Of a stretch of 64,000 nucleotides of DNA, positions 45,430 through 54,498 are shown piece by piece (positions within the stretch are counted from its first letter, which is position 1; the number at the start of each line of letters is the position of its first letter). This stretch comes from Litoribrevibacter albus (GTDB lineage Bacteria; Pseudomonadota; Gammaproteobacteria; Pseudomonadales; Litoribrevibacteraceae), in the NCBI RefSeq assembly GCF_030159995.1, contig NZ_BSNM01000016.1, positions 788,937 to 852,936 on the forward strand, written 5' to 3'. The notes beneath the pieces were generated by a model. That model was not told where the DNA came from. It made no database searches and worked only from the letters and a program-made list of their open reading frames with translations. The translations under genes and the position numbers were made by a program.

Positions 45430-46743
45430 CTAAATGGATTTAGCCAAAATGCGGGAATTCCGTTGCCAGTTGTACAGCTCCTTTCGCGCCGGAGGCAGTT
45501 GTTCTGGCTGAATGGCTTTGAAGCCGTGTTCCATAAACCAGTGACCGGTGCGGGTGGTTAACACAAATAAGGTGTTGTACTGGCGTTGTTGGCATTGTTG
45601 CTCGACGTAGTGAAGCAGTTTTTCTCCACGGTCATTACCACGGTATTCCGGGTGTACGACCACACAAGCAAGTTCGGCCCAGGTCGTCTTGGTTTCCGGA
45701 TCTTGATACGGGTACATGGCTGAACAACCAACGATCATCCCTTCCCAATCCATGACGATGAACTGTTCGATCTCTTGTTCTAAACGTTCACGAGAGCGTT
45801 TGACTAGAATGCCTTCTTCTTCAAGCGGTTGGATTAGATCGAGAATACCGGCGACATCGCTGATCGAGGCTCTTCTTAATACTTCGGACGGTTCTCGTGT
45901 CAGTAGCGTACCCTGACCGTTGAGGGTATAGAGTTCTTGCAGTAACGCACCATCAGACTGATAGCTGATTAGGTGAACACGAGAGACGTAGTTCAACGCA
46001 ACCAGGCTGGATTTCAGGTTGGCTTCAATGATGGCGTCCAGCTGGTGTTCAGCTAGCAGGGTTTTAATCTTGAGCGGCGTTAATTCACGAACCAATTGCC
46101 CATCCTGCATCACGCCGGCTTCTTTCTGGAACAAAATCAGTTTGTCGGCATGAATCGCTTTGGCAACGTCGGTGGCCAACGCTTCAGAAGAGAGGTTAAA
46201 CACCTCGCCCGTGGGTGAGAACCCCATTGGGGGAATCAACACGATCCGTCCGTGATTGAGGTCATCCAGAATAGCCTGATGGTCTATGCGTCTGACTTCA
46301 CCCGTGTGTCCAAAGTCGATGCCTTCTTTGACACCAATCGGTTGGGCTGTGATGTAATTACCACTGCTGATTCTGATGTCGGCACCGTGCATCGGTGAGT
46401 TCGGTAAACCCATCGATAACAGAGCTTCCAATTGAATGCGGATGCTGCCTACGGCATCTTTAATATGCGGCAGGGCAGTATCGGAGGTCACTCGATGGGT
46501 GAGCTTGATAATCGACTCCAACTGATGTTCTGCCAGCTTTTGTTCGATTTGAGGTCGTGCCCCAAACACAATACAGAGTTTGGCGCCAAGGCTGCTCAGA
46601 GTGGCAATATCGTGAATGATATTCGGGAGGTTCGGGTCCGCAATACTTTCACCATTCAATAACAACACGATGGTTTTACCACGGTGTGCATTGATGTAAG
46701 GAGAGGTATTTCTAAACCATTGTACGTATTGTTTCTGTTCCAC
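45430..46743 (-). CDS. argA: amino-acid N-acetyltransferase (N-acetylglutamate synthase)
   Basis: This 437-residue enzyme starts arginine synthesis by acetylating glutamate. It has an N-terminal amino-acid-kinase-like domain (SPYINAHRGKTIVLLLNGE, about 1-290), which binds arginine for feedback control, and a C-terminal GNAT domain (YRGNDRGEKLLHYVEQQ acetyl-CoA loop, LTTRTGHWFMEHGF). The GTG at 46743 is chosen because it aligns with the N-termini of known ArgA proteins and has AGGA 8 nt upstream; a GTG at 46767 also has AGGA 8 nt upstream and would add eight residues. It follows the adenosine kinase gene's upstream side: the two are on the same strand with argA downstream of its own leader. 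Confidence 0.95.
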   Translation of the reverse strand: MEQKQYVQWFRNTSPYINAHRGKTIVLLLNGESIADPNLPNIIHDIATLSSLGAKLCIVFGARPQIEQKLAEHQLESIIKLTHRVTSDTALPHIKDAVGSIRIQLEALLSMGLPNSPMHGADIRISSGNYITAQPIGVKEGIDFGHTGEVRRIDHQAILDDLNHGRIVLIPPMGFSPTGEVFNLSSEALATDVAKAIHADKLILFQKEAGVMQDGQLVRELTPLKIKTLLAEHQLDAIIEANLKSSLVALNYVSRVHLISYQSDGALLQELYTLNGQGTLLTREPSEVLRRASISDVAGILDLIQPLEEEGILVKRSRERLEQEIEQFIVMDWEGMIVGCSAMYPYQDPETKTTWAELACVVVHPEYRGNDRGEKLLHYVEQQCQQRQYNTLFVLTTRTGHWFMEHGFKAIQPEQLPPARKELYNWQRNSRILAKSI

Positions 46744-46774
46744 TCTGTTCGTCCTGACGCCTGTCACTCTCTAT

Positions 46775-46792
46775 TTCCTACTCGGGTAGGAA
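46775..46792. repeat. hairpin over the alternative argA ribosome-binding site
   Basis: TTCCTAC and GTAGGAA (7 nt each) enclose TCGG. On the minus strand the second arm contains the AGGA that would serve the upstream argA GTG at 46767, so pairing would hide it. Confidence 0.5.
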
Positions 46793-46802
46793 GAAATAAA
46801 GA

Positions 46803-47810
46803 TTATAGAATCTCTTGTTTTAGTTGGTCGTGGCTTTCTGCAGGTAAGCGTGCACCAAAATGCGTTACCAGCTCAGAGGCAGAACGGCTTGCTAAGCGAC
46901 CTGCTTCCTGAGGCGAATGACCGTGTGTAATGGCATACAAATAGGCTCCCGCAAACATATCACCAGCACCGTTGGTGTCGATGGCTTTTGCCGGGAACGC
47001 AGGAATTTGATAACGCTCACCGTCCTTCACAATCAACGCACCGTCTTTGCCCAAGGTCACAACCAGGTGAGGCGCGAACTTAGCTAGCTCTGAAATGGCA
47101 GCTTCAGCGGTTTCTTTTCCTGTGAACAGTTGCGCTTCATGTTCATTACAGAACAACAAATCCACGCCGTCCCCCAACATTTCTACTAACCCGTCTTTGA
47201 AGAACTGGGTCATTGCCGGGTCTGAAAAGGTCATCGCAATTTGGGTGTTTGCTTTTTTTGCGGCTTCGCGTGCCTGAATCGCAGCATGTCGGCCTGATTC
47301 AGACGTTACCAAATAGCCTTCAATGTAGAGGTAGGTTGAATCGGCAATGGCGTCTTCCACAATATTGCTGTGATCAAAATGCTCAGACACACCCAGGTAC
47401 GTATTCATGGTGCGCTCGGCATCTGGCGTTACCATCACCAAACACTTACCGGTTACGCCGGTTTCACGGTTACCGTTCATGTTGGTGTCTACGCCGGCCG
47501 CCATTAAGTCTTTTACATAAAAGTCACCGGTTTCATCGTCTGATACCCGGCAAGAATAGAAGTTATTGGCACCGAAGTAGCTGGCCGCAATGATAGTATT
47601 TGCTGCTGAACCACCACTGGCTTGTTTCACCACACCAAAGGTATCTTTGAGGTCATCAAATAGGACGTGATGTTGATTTTCATCGATCAACGTCATCATT
47701 CCTTTCTCAATTCCTTTATCACTAAGGAACTGATCGCTCACTTCGAACTCCATATCTACTAACGCATTGCCCAAACCGTAGACATGATATTTTTTATTAT
47801 TCTGAGACAT
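46803..47810 (-). CDS. PfkB family kinase, adenosine kinase-like
   Basis: This 335-residue sugar/nucleoside kinase begins YHVYGLGNALVDMEFEVSD and has QASGGSAANTIIAAS (substrate site) and AIDTNGAGDMFAGAYLYAI, the PfkB signature 2 with the catalytic Asp. The domain order is that of adenosine kinases widespread in gammaproteobacteria; ribokinase or another nucleoside kinase remains possible. GAAGG precedes the ATG. argA follows on the same strand after about 60 nt, with a hairpin between. Confidence 0.9.
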   Translation of the reverse strand: MSQNNKKYHVYGLGNALVDMEFEVSDQFLSDKGIEKGMMTLIDENQHHVLFDDLKDTFGVVKQASGGSAANTIIAASYFGANNFYSCRVSDDETGDFYVKDLMAAGVDTNMNGNRETGVTGKCLVMVTPDAERTMNTYLGVSEHFDHSNIVEDAIADSTYLYIEGYLVTSESGRHAAIQAREAAKKANTQIAMTFSDPAMTQFFKDGLVEMLGDGVDLLFCNEHEAQLFTGKETAEAAISELAKFAPHLVVTLGKDGALIVKDGERYQIPAFPAKAIDTNGAGDMFAGAYLYAITHGHSPQEAGRLASRSASELVTHFGARLPAESHDQLKQEIL

Positions 47811-47935
47811 TCTTAATACCTTCTAATTGAGTGTGTCACACGAGTATTGAACCACAGTCGTTAGGTTGCAGTGGTCGTGTAAAGATCATGGGTTATATAA
47901 TATGCGACTTTAAAGACACGTAACAGGGATAGTCG

Positions 47936-47999
47936 CAGTAACTGTCTATTACAGTAACTACCTATTACTGTAATTACCTATGTATGTAATCTCTGTGCA
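47936..47999. repeat. array of four degenerate 16-bp direct repeats
   Basis: Consecutive 16-mers CAGTAACTGTCTATTA, CAGTAACTACCTATTA, CTGTAATTACCTATGT and ATGTAATCTCTGTGCA lie head to tail, decaying from left to right. They occupy the 250-nt divergent region between the adenosine kinase-like gene and mrcB. The spacing of one and a half helical turns suggests a multi-site operator, but a chance microsatellite is possible. Confidence 0.7.
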
Positions 48000-48060
48000 T
48001 AAGTGATTTCTATATATCAATGATCTCTCTGTTGAAACGAGAGATAAGCGTAAATATTTC

Positions 48061-50481
48061 ATGGCTGAACGCAAAAAAACATCACCAAAAAGTAAGAATT
48101 CTTCCACCTCTGGTCGTAAGTCGGCTCAGAGAAATTCCGCTCCCAATGGACGTGACTCTAAAAGTGACAAACAACGAAAGAAAGCACAAGTATCTCATGA
48201 GAAAATCTATTGGTTGCCGGGCTGGTTTCGTTTTCTGATCAAATTAAGTTTGGTCGGGGTAGTCTGTTTGTTGGCGTTTCTGGTGTATCTCGATGCCACC
48301 TTACGCCAGGATCTGGATTCTGTTCAGTGGGAATTACCGGCACAAGTCTATGCCCGACCATTGGAATTGTATCCAGGAAAACAGTTAAGCCTCGATGAGT
48401 TGAGCCGTGAACTCAAGGCGCTGGGTTATCGTTTTCAGGATTACCGAGGCACAGGCTATGCCCTTCAGCGCAGTAACAGCATTCGCATTCATACGCGCGG
48501 TTTTCAATTTGTGGATGAGCATCAGGCGCCAGCTGAATGTTTGGTCACGTTCAGATCCGGGCGTATCGACCAGGTACGTGTGAATGGCCAGGAACGGGAT
48601 TTATTCCGTCTCGAACCCTTATTGCTAGGTAGCCTCTTCCCGAATCACCATGAAGACCGTCAGTTGGTACAGATTGATGAAGTGCCTGATGCCTTGAAAC
48701 ATGCCTTGATTGCTACCGAAGATCGGGACTTCTATCAGCATCATGGGGTGTCTCCAAAATCCATTGTTCGGGCCATGTTAGCTAACTTCCAGGCGGGCAG
48801 TGTGGTACAGGGTGGAAGTACCCTGACTCAGCAATTGATCAAAAACCTCTATCTGACGCGGGAACGAACCTATACCCGTAAGCTTCAGGAAGCAGCAATG
48901 GCCTTGCTGGTGGATCTTCGATATCCCAAGGACAAGATTCTTGAAACCTACCTGAATGAAGTCTATCTGGGGCAGGATGGTGCACGTGCCGTACACGGTG
49001 TCATGGCGGCGAGTTATTTCTACTTTGGTGTCCCGGTGCGTGAACTCAAGCTTCATCAGATCGCCTTAATGGTGGCAGTGGTCAAAGGCCCTGCCTATTA
49101 CAACCCGAAGCGTCATCCGGAACGGGCCTTGACCCGACGTAATTTGGTGTTGGATATGTTGACCGACCAAGGTTACATCGAAGCCAAAGTCGCCAACTGG
49201 TCAAAACGTCAGCCGCTAGATGTGGTCTCTCATCCAACCCGCTCGGCCAATCGATTCCCCGCGTATTTGGGTTTGGTACATCGACACTTGAAGCGGGATT
49301 ACTCGGAAGACGAGCTTTCCAAGTCAGGTTTGCGGGTATTTACTTCTCTTGATCCGCAAATTCAGTGGGATCTTGAACAGAACGCAGTGGCTGAATTGGA
49401 ACGCTTGGCAAGACGTCACCCTCGTGAGGGAGACGATTATCAGCTTGCCTCGGTCGTTACCTCTGTGGATAACGGTGAAGTGGTGGCTGTGATTGGCGAT
49501 CGCAACGTGGGTTATTCCGGGTTTAACCGGGCGTTAGATGCCAAGCGGCCGATCGGTTCTTTGGCTAAACCAGCGGTTTTCTTGACCGCGCTGCAACGAC
49601 CCGAGCATTACTCATTAACGTCTGTGCTGAAAGATCAGTCGTTTAAGATTCAGATGGACAATGGCGACGAGTGGCAGCCGCGAAACTTTGATAACAAGAG
49701 TCACGGGGATGTGCTTTTGTATCAGGCATTGGCTAAATCCTACAACCAGGCCACCGCGCGTTTGGGGTTAGAGATTGGACTGGATGCCGTGATCGATACC
49801 TTCCGTCAATTTGGCTTTTCGGATCAAGTGCCTATGCTGCCTGCTACGATGCTGGGGTCTTTGTCCTTGAGCCCTTATGAAATTACCAAAATGTATCAGA
49901 CCTTGGCGGCCGATGGCTTTAGAGCTCCGTTGAAAGTGATTCGAACGGTCACCGATGCCGAAGGTGAAGTGCTTGATCGTTATCCGCTAAATGTCGAACA
50001 GGTGTTCGATCAGAAGCCGGTGTATCTGGTCAATTACGCCATGCAGGTTGGGGCCAGAGAAGGGACGGGCCGTTGGTTAAATAACGTCATTCCTTCCGAT
50101 GAAGTGGTGTTCGGTAAAACCGGAACCTCCAATCAACAGCGTGATAGTTGGTTTGCCGGTGTCAAAGGCAATTATCTGTCGGTCACTTGGGTTGGCAAAG
50201 ACGATAACTCTCCGACCGAGCTTACCGGCAGTTCTGGTGCGCTACGAGTCTGGGGGCAAGTGATGCGCCATATGCCGGCTAGCGACACCAAACGTGTGGT
50301 TCCTGATCAGATTGGCTTCAGTTGGGTGGATCAGGAGACAGGTCTGTTGGTGGATGAGCTGTGCTCTAGCGCACGGTTATTGCCGTTTATTGAAGGCAGT
50401 GCGCCCACGGAACAAACCACTTGTAAGGATTCAACCTTCACTCGGGGTAAGAACCTGTTAGAACGATTGATAGATTGGTAA
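48061..50481 (+). CDS. mrcB: penicillin-binding protein 1B
   Basis: This 806-residue bifunctional peptidoglycan synthase has a basic cytoplasmic tail (1-50), one membrane span (about 55-77), a UB2H domain (about 105-185) that in E. coli binds LpoB, a GT51 glycosyltransferase domain (catalytic Glu in ATEDRDFYQHHG near residue 221, and GGSTLTQQLIKN) and a transpeptidase domain with SLAK (Ser near 499), KSYNQ and FGKTGTSN (near 685). Length and order match PBP1b (844 in E. coli). No strong ribosome-binding site is seen. A TPR lipoprotein gene follows after 63 nt. Confidence 0.97.
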   Translation: MAERKKTSPKSKNSSTSGRKSAQRNSAPNGRDSKSDKQRKKAQVSHEKIYWLPGWFRFLIKLSLVGVVCLLAFLVYLDATLRQDLDSVQWELPAQVYARPLELYPGKQLSLDELSRELKALGYRFQDYRGTGYALQRSNSIRIHTRGFQFVDEHQAPAECLVTFRSGRIDQVRVNGQERDLFRLEPLLLGSLFPNHHEDRQLVQIDEVPDALKHALIATEDRDFYQHHGVSPKSIVRAMLANFQAGSVVQGGSTLTQQLIKNLYLTRERTYTRKLQEAAMALLVDLRYPKDKILETYLNEVYLGQDGARAVHGVMAASYFYFGVPVRELKLHQIALMVAVVKGPAYYNPKRHPERALTRRNLVLDMLTDQGYIEAKVANWSKRQPLDVVSHPTRSANRFPAYLGLVHRHLKRDYSEDELSKSGLRVFTSLDPQIQWDLEQNAVAELERLARRHPREGDDYQLASVVTSVDNGEVVAVIGDRNVGYSGFNRALDAKRPIGSLAKPAVFLTALQRPEHYSLTSVLKDQSFKIQMDNGDEWQPRNFDNKSHGDVLLYQALAKSYNQATARLGLEIGLDAVIDTFRQFGFSDQVPMLPATMLGSLSLSPYEITKMYQTLAADGFRAPLKVIRTVTDAEGEVLDRYPLNVEQVFDQKPVYLVNYAMQVGAREGTGRWLNNVIPSDEVVFGKTGTSNQQRDSWFAGVKGNYLSVTWVGKDDNSPTELTGSSGALRVWGQVMRHMPASDTKRVVPDQIGFSWVDQETGLLVDELCSSARLLPFIEGSAPTEQTTCKDSTFTRGKNLLERLIDW

Positions 50482-50544
50482 AATCTTCGTATCAGTCGCC
50501 ATGTTATTTTTTGGCGTCCATCTCATCATAAGAGAGGAAAGGCA

Positions 50545-51078
50545 ATGCGATTTTTTTGGATGGGGTTAGTGTTGGTCACTATGGTTGGCTGCGCGACTCA
50601 TCAAAATGTCCCGGTTGTATCCGGTGGTCAGAACGAACCGGTCTATCAGGGGAACGTCATCAACAATGGCAATGGCGTTTACATTAAGCCGCAGGAAGAA
50701 CGTAAAGCGCTGAATGCTAAATCACTGGATACCCAGAAATCCCGTCACGATACCAAGCTGGGCGTGGTGAAGTTATTAGCCAGTGCTGAAAGCTATGCGT
50801 TGAAGAAAAAATACGGACAAGCACAGTCAGTTCTGGAACGGGCGCAACGAATTGACCCGAAAGAACCTAAAGTTTATTACGAGCTGGCGGTGATTCATTT
50901 AAAGAAAAACCAGCCCAGACAAGCAGAGCAACTGTGTAAGAAAGGTCTGTCTTTGTCTCATGGCAACCCGATTCTACAAAAGGAGTTGTGGGTGGTGATG
51001 GCTAAAGCTTTGGATGCCCAAGGTAAATCTCAAAAAGCACAGCGCGCGTTACAACGGGCCTACCAGATTAAGGTTTAG
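50545..51078 (+). CDS. TPR-repeat lipoprotein
   Basis: This 177-residue protein has a lipobox (LVTMVGC, Cys16) and, after a linker rich in Asn/Gly/Val, two or three tetratricopeptide-like helices from about residue 85: AESYALKKKYGQAQSVLERAQRIDP, then PKVYYELAVIHLKKNQPRQAEQLCKKGLSL. It sits just downstream of mrcB, like lipoproteins that influence PBP1b (LpoB in enterobacteria, LpoP in Pseudomonas, the latter with TPRs). It is a candidate PBP1b activator, by position and TPR content; this is inference. Confidence 0.85.
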   Translation: MRFFWMGLVLVTMVGCATHQNVPVVSGGQNEPVYQGNVINNGNGVYIKPQEERKALNAKSLDTQKSRHDTKLGVVKLLASAESYALKKKYGQAQSVLERAQRIDPKEPKVYYELAVIHLKKNQPRQAEQLCKKGLSLSHGNPILQKELWVVMAKALDAQGKSQKAQRALQRAYQIKV

Positions 51079-51095
51079 TGCCTTTGTAGGGGCAT

Positions 51096-51127
51096 AAAAA
51101 AAGAGGCTGAATATAGCCTCTTTTTTT
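51096..51127. terminator. bidirectional terminator
   Basis: A perfect 13-bp stem (AAAAAAAGAGGCT with AGCCTCTTTTTTT) and a six-base loop lies between the convergent TPR lipoprotein and hemL genes, with A/T runs on both sides. Confidence 0.9.
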
Positions 51128-51144
51128 ATGGTTATAGGAAGTTG

Positions 51145-52425
51145 TTATAACTTCGCAAACGCTCTTTCAGCCGCATCCAGGGTTTTCTGAATGGCTTCAT
51201 CATCATGTGCCGCAGACACAAAACCTGCTTCATACGCCGACGGTGCCAGATAGACTCCTTCTTCCAGCATCAAATGGAAGAACGTCTGGAATCGTTCCAG
51301 ATCACAGGCCGTCGCTTGAGCAAAGCTGGTGACTTTGTCCTGATCGGTAAAGAATAAACCAAACATTGCGCCCACTTGGGACGTGGTAAACGGTATACCT
51401 GCTTTATCAGCACGTTCCTGAAGCCCTTGAACCAAGGTCGTGGTCTTTTCGGTCAGTGCTTCAAAGAAACCTGGCTGTGAGATTTCGTTCAGTACCGCAA
51501 GACCAGCCGTCATCGCTACCGGATTACCTGACAAGGTACCCGCTTGATATACCGGGCCGGTTGGCGCAATGTAATCCATGATTTCCGCTTTACCACCAAA
51601 GGCACCCACTGGCATGCCGCCGCCGATGACTTTACCTAATGTGGTTAGGTCTGGAGTAATGTTATACACAGACTGGGCGCAACCTAATGCGGTACGAAAG
51701 CCGGTCATCACTTCGTCAAAAATAAGTACCAAACCGTGTTGATCACACAGTGCACGCAAGCCTTCAAGAAAACCTTCTACCGGAGGAATGCAGTTCATGT
51801 TGCCCGCAACCGGTTCGATGATTATACAGGCAACCTGATCACCGATTTCCTTCAGGGTTTCGTCTACCTGAGCCAAGTTGTTGTACTCAAGCGTTACTGT
51901 GTGTTTTGCAAGATCGTCAGGGATACCCGGAGAGCTCGGTACACCCAGCGTTAATGCGCCGGAGCCTGCTTTCACCAATAAAGAATCGGCATGACCGTGG
52001 TAACAACCTTCGAACTTGATCAGCTTGTCGCGCCCGGTGTAACCGCGTGCAAGACGAATCGCACTCATGGTAGCTTCGGTACCAGAGCTCACCATACGCA
52101 CTTTTTCGATGGATGGAATCAGGCTGCATACTTTCTCTGCGGCTTCGATCTCAATGGCCGTTGGCGCACCAAAGCTCAAACCTTTGTCCACTTGAGCGTG
52201 AATGGCTTCCAACACTTTAGGGTGTCCATGACCTAAGATCATTGGTCCCCAGGAACCGATGTAGTCTACATAAGCGTTGTCATCTTCATCGATGATGTAA
52301 GCGCCTTTACCTTCTTTGAAGAATATAGGTGTACCACCTACACCTTTGAAGGCGCGAACGGGTGAGTTCACGCCACCAGGAATGACTTTGGATGCAGTGT
52401 CAAAAAGTTCTTGAGATCGAGTCAT
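51145..52425 (-). CDS. hemL: glutamate-1-semialdehyde 2,1-aminomutase
   Basis: This 426-residue PLP enzyme makes 5-aminolevulinate from glutamate-1-semialdehyde, the second step of the C5 haem pathway. [19 protein letters not shown] opens the protein; [11 protein letters not shown] and [17 protein letters not shown] contain the PLP-binding Lys. The start at 52425 (MTRSQELF) gives the same length as E. coli HemL and follows AAAAGGG; the longer frame to 52479 overlaps thiE and is unlikely. Last gene of the minus-strand run hemJ-thiD-thiE-hemL. Confidence 0.97.
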   Translation of the reverse strand: MTRSQELFDTASKVIPGGVNSPVRAFKGVGGTPIFFKEGKGAYIIDEDDNAYVDYIGSWGPMILGHGHPKVLEAIHAQVDKGLSFGAPTAIEIEAAEKVCSLIPSIEKVRMVSSGTEATMSAIRLARGYTGRDKLIKFEGCYHGHADSLLVKAGSGALTLGVPSSPGIPDDLAKHTVTLEYNNLAQVDETLKEIGDQVACIIIEPVAGNMNCIPPVEGFLEGLRALCDQHGLVLIFDEVMTGFRTALGCAQSVYNITPDLTTLGKVIGGGMPVGAFGGKAEIMDYIAPTGPVYQAGTLSGNPVAMTAGLAVLNEISQPGFFEALTEKTTTLVQGLQERADKAGIPFTTSQVGAMFGLFFTDQDKVTSFAQATACDLERFQTFFHLMLEEGVYLAPSAYEAGFVSAAHDDEAIQKTLDAAERAFAKL

Positions 52426-52471
52426 GAAATACCCTTTTTTCCTACTGATGTTTCGTACTGAAGTATGTTCT

Positions 52472-53125
52472 CTAGTCACTCACGGAGGTACTGAATTGAT
52501 TGAATGTGGTGACCAGTGTGTTCGCTGCTTGCTGGATGTCTGACTGCCCAAATAGTGCGTCAATGATGGCAATGGCATCGGCGCCAGCGTTTATTAATGG
52601 GGACATATTATGCGCGTTTATGCCACCAATCGCGACTATCGGGATGGATAAATGTTGCTTTGCCTCAATAAGACGGTCAATTTGGGCTGGCTTAGCCTGG
52701 GGTTTGGTCTTGGAGGGATAAAAGCGTCCAAAGGCTGCATACGAAGCGCCAAACCGTTCTGCTATTCGCGCCAGCTCAAGATCATCATGACAGGTAACGC
52801 CGAGGATCTTGTTTCTGGAAAGGGTTAAGTGGCTTAAATCCGATGCGCCGTCGGTTTGTCCTAGGTGCACACCGTCAGATCCAGATGCCATCATCAGATC
52901 CACAGAATCATTGATGATGGATAGGGCGTTGTAGGTTTTGCATAGCTGGTGGATGGCTTTCGCTCGTTCGAGCTTTTGATCGTTTGTCGCCAATTTATCC
53001 CGATACTGAATGATTCGGACGCCCTCGGCCAAGGCTGTATCCACCGCGTCAAGCAGTGCTGCTTCGGTGGTCAGAAGTTTTGGATCGGTGATGGCGTAGA
53101 TCCCGGAAATATCGTGGTCTGTCAT
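52472..53125 (-). CDS. thiE: thiamine-phosphate synthase
   Basis: This 217-residue TIM-barrel enzyme joins HMP-PP and THZ-P to thiamine phosphate. [42 protein letters not shown] and [12 protein letters not shown] are its signatures. The ATG at 53125 is preferred since conserved sequence begins there; GTG at 53143 is an alternative. It lies between thiD and hemL on the same strand, 46 nt before hemL. Confidence 0.94.
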   Translation of the reverse strand: MTDHDISGIYAITDPKLLTTEAALLDAVDTALAEGVRIIQYRDKLATNDQKLERAKAIHQLCKTYNALSIINDSVDLMMASGSDGVHLGQTDGASDLSHLTLSRNKILGVTCHDDLELARIAERFGASYAAFGRFYPSKTKPQAKPAQIDRLIEAKQHLSIPIVAIGGINAHNMSPLINAGADAIAIIDALFGQSDIQQAANTLVTTFNQFSTSVSD

Positions 53126-53212
53126 AAGGCTGCTTGTTATCACTCTGGTTAGGCTGAATGAACGGATAAAGGTCTGAACCGCTTTGGCGCAATTGGCACC
53201 GTCTGTGGGTAT

Positions 53213-54022
53213 CTATGATTTATACAGATCTGCAGGAATACGGTTGGGAATACGCTGTCCATCGCCAATGGCATAACTGTCTTCAAGGGTTTTAATGGTC
53301 AGCGCTTGTGCTTGTTCAACCGCCTCAACCAAGGGGATTCCGTGCGCTAACAGACCCGCGACCAGCGAAGCAAGTGTGCAGCCTGACCCGTGATAGACGT
53401 CTGGCAGACGCTCCCAATGCCATTCTGTTTCTGATTCTTTGGTGTACAGCCGATTATGAACCCGGTCTTTATCCGTTTCGTCATGGGTTCCGGTTAATAG
53501 TACCGATGTTTGAGCTGTAACCAAGGATTCGGCCGCTTGATAGGCATTGCTGATATCTGCCAGTTTACAGGCTTCATCGGTATTGGGGGTGATTAACGAG
53601 CATACCGGCAATAGGTGTTCGCGGATGGCGTCGAGAAGTTGATCGCTGCTGAGATTGGTCCCTCCGCCTGCGGCAAGTACCGGGTCAAACACCACGGGCA
53701 GTTGAGGGCAATCGATGCGAATGTCTCTGATGAGCGCGGCCACGGTCAGCACAATCTCTGTTGATCCAAGCAGACCGATTTTTATGGCTTGGGGTCGAAC
53801 GTCTCGAACCAAACAGCGCGTACTCTGCTCAATCACATCCTTACTCAAGGGGTAAATTGAATAGACGTTATGGGTATCTTGCGATGTATAGCTGGTGATA
53901 ATCGGGCAACAGTGGCTATTTACCAGTGTTTGACTGGCAATGTCAGCCTGTATGCCGGCACCACCGGTTGGGTCCAGTCCTGAAAATGTCAGAATAACGG
54001 GCGGACGGTACGACATACTCAC
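53213..54022 (-). CDS. thiD: hydroxymethylpyrimidine/phosphomethylpyrimidine kinase
   Basis: This 269-residue ribokinase-fold enzyme phosphorylates HMP twice for thiamine synthesis. LTFSGLDPTGGAGIQADI opens it, followed by KIGLLGS, VFDPVLAAGGG and VYHGSGCTLASLVAGLLAHG at the active site. The GTG at 54022 has GGGAG 7 nt upstream; an ATG two codons later is the alternative. It begins 15 nt after the hemJ stop, so co-transcription is likely, and no TPP riboswitch is seen before it. Confidence 0.93.
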   Translation of the reverse strand: MSMSYRPPVILTFSGLDPTGGAGIQADIASQTLVNSHCCPIITSYTSQDTHNVYSIYPLSKDVIEQSTRCLVRDVRPQAIKIGLLGSTEIVLTVAALIRDIRIDCPQLPVVFDPVLAAGGGTNLSSDQLLDAIREHLLPVCSLITPNTDEACKLADISNAYQAAESLVTAQTSVLLTGTHDETDKDRVHNRLYTKESETEWHWERLPDVYHGSGCTLASLVAGLLAHGIPLVEAVEQAQALTIKTLEDSYAIGDGQRIPNRIPADLYKS

Positions 54023-54037
54023 TGAATTACTCCCAAC

Positions 54038-54466
54038 TTAAAAGGGTTTAACCACTACCATAATGATAATACCAATCAGCAAGAGTACTGGCATTTCATT
54101 GAACCATCTGAAATAGACATGGCTCTTTGTATTTTTATCTGCTTTGAACTGTTTAAGGTGGTAGCCGCAGATCGCATGATAAATCACCAACAACAGTACC
54201 ATGGTCACTTTAGCGTGGAACCAACCACCGGACATATAAATATTCGGCATCAAAGACACTAGCCAGATACCTAAAGCTACGGAGACTACGGCGGAAGGCG
54301 TCATGATGCCTCGATACAGTTTTCGCTCCATGATTTTAAAGCGTTCTTTGGAAGTTTCATCGTCCGACATGGCATGGTAAACAAACAAGCGAGGCAGATA
54401 AAACAATGCCGCGAACCAGCATACAACGGCAATAATATGAAAGGCTTTCACCCACAAATAGGTCAC
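54038..54466 (-). CDS. hemJ: protoporphyrinogen oxidase HemJ
   Basis: This 142-residue integral membrane protein matches the HemJ (UPF0093) family: YLWVKAFHIIAVVCWFAALFYLPRLFVYHA contains the conserved His in the first span, and ERKLYRGIMTPS and WFHAKVTMVLLLVIYHAICG contain further conserved residues across four spans. HemJ oxidises protoporphyrinogen IX in bacteria without HemG or HemY. It lies with hemL in one minus-strand run (thiD and thiE between), grouping two haem steps. Confidence 0.93.
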   Translation of the reverse strand: MTYLWVKAFHIIAVVCWFAALFYLPRLFVYHAMSDDETSKERFKIMERKLYRGIMTPSAVVSVALGIWLVSLMPNIYMSGGWFHAKVTMVLLLVIYHAICGYHLKQFKADKNTKSHVYFRWFNEMPVLLLIGIIIMVVVKPF

Positions 54467-54498
54467 GCAATTCTCCTTACTTCAATGTTGATTTGGCG

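Noticed and set aside
54023..54037. Possible TPP riboswitch before thiD
   Set aside because: Only 15 nt lie between hemJ and thiD, too few for the element.
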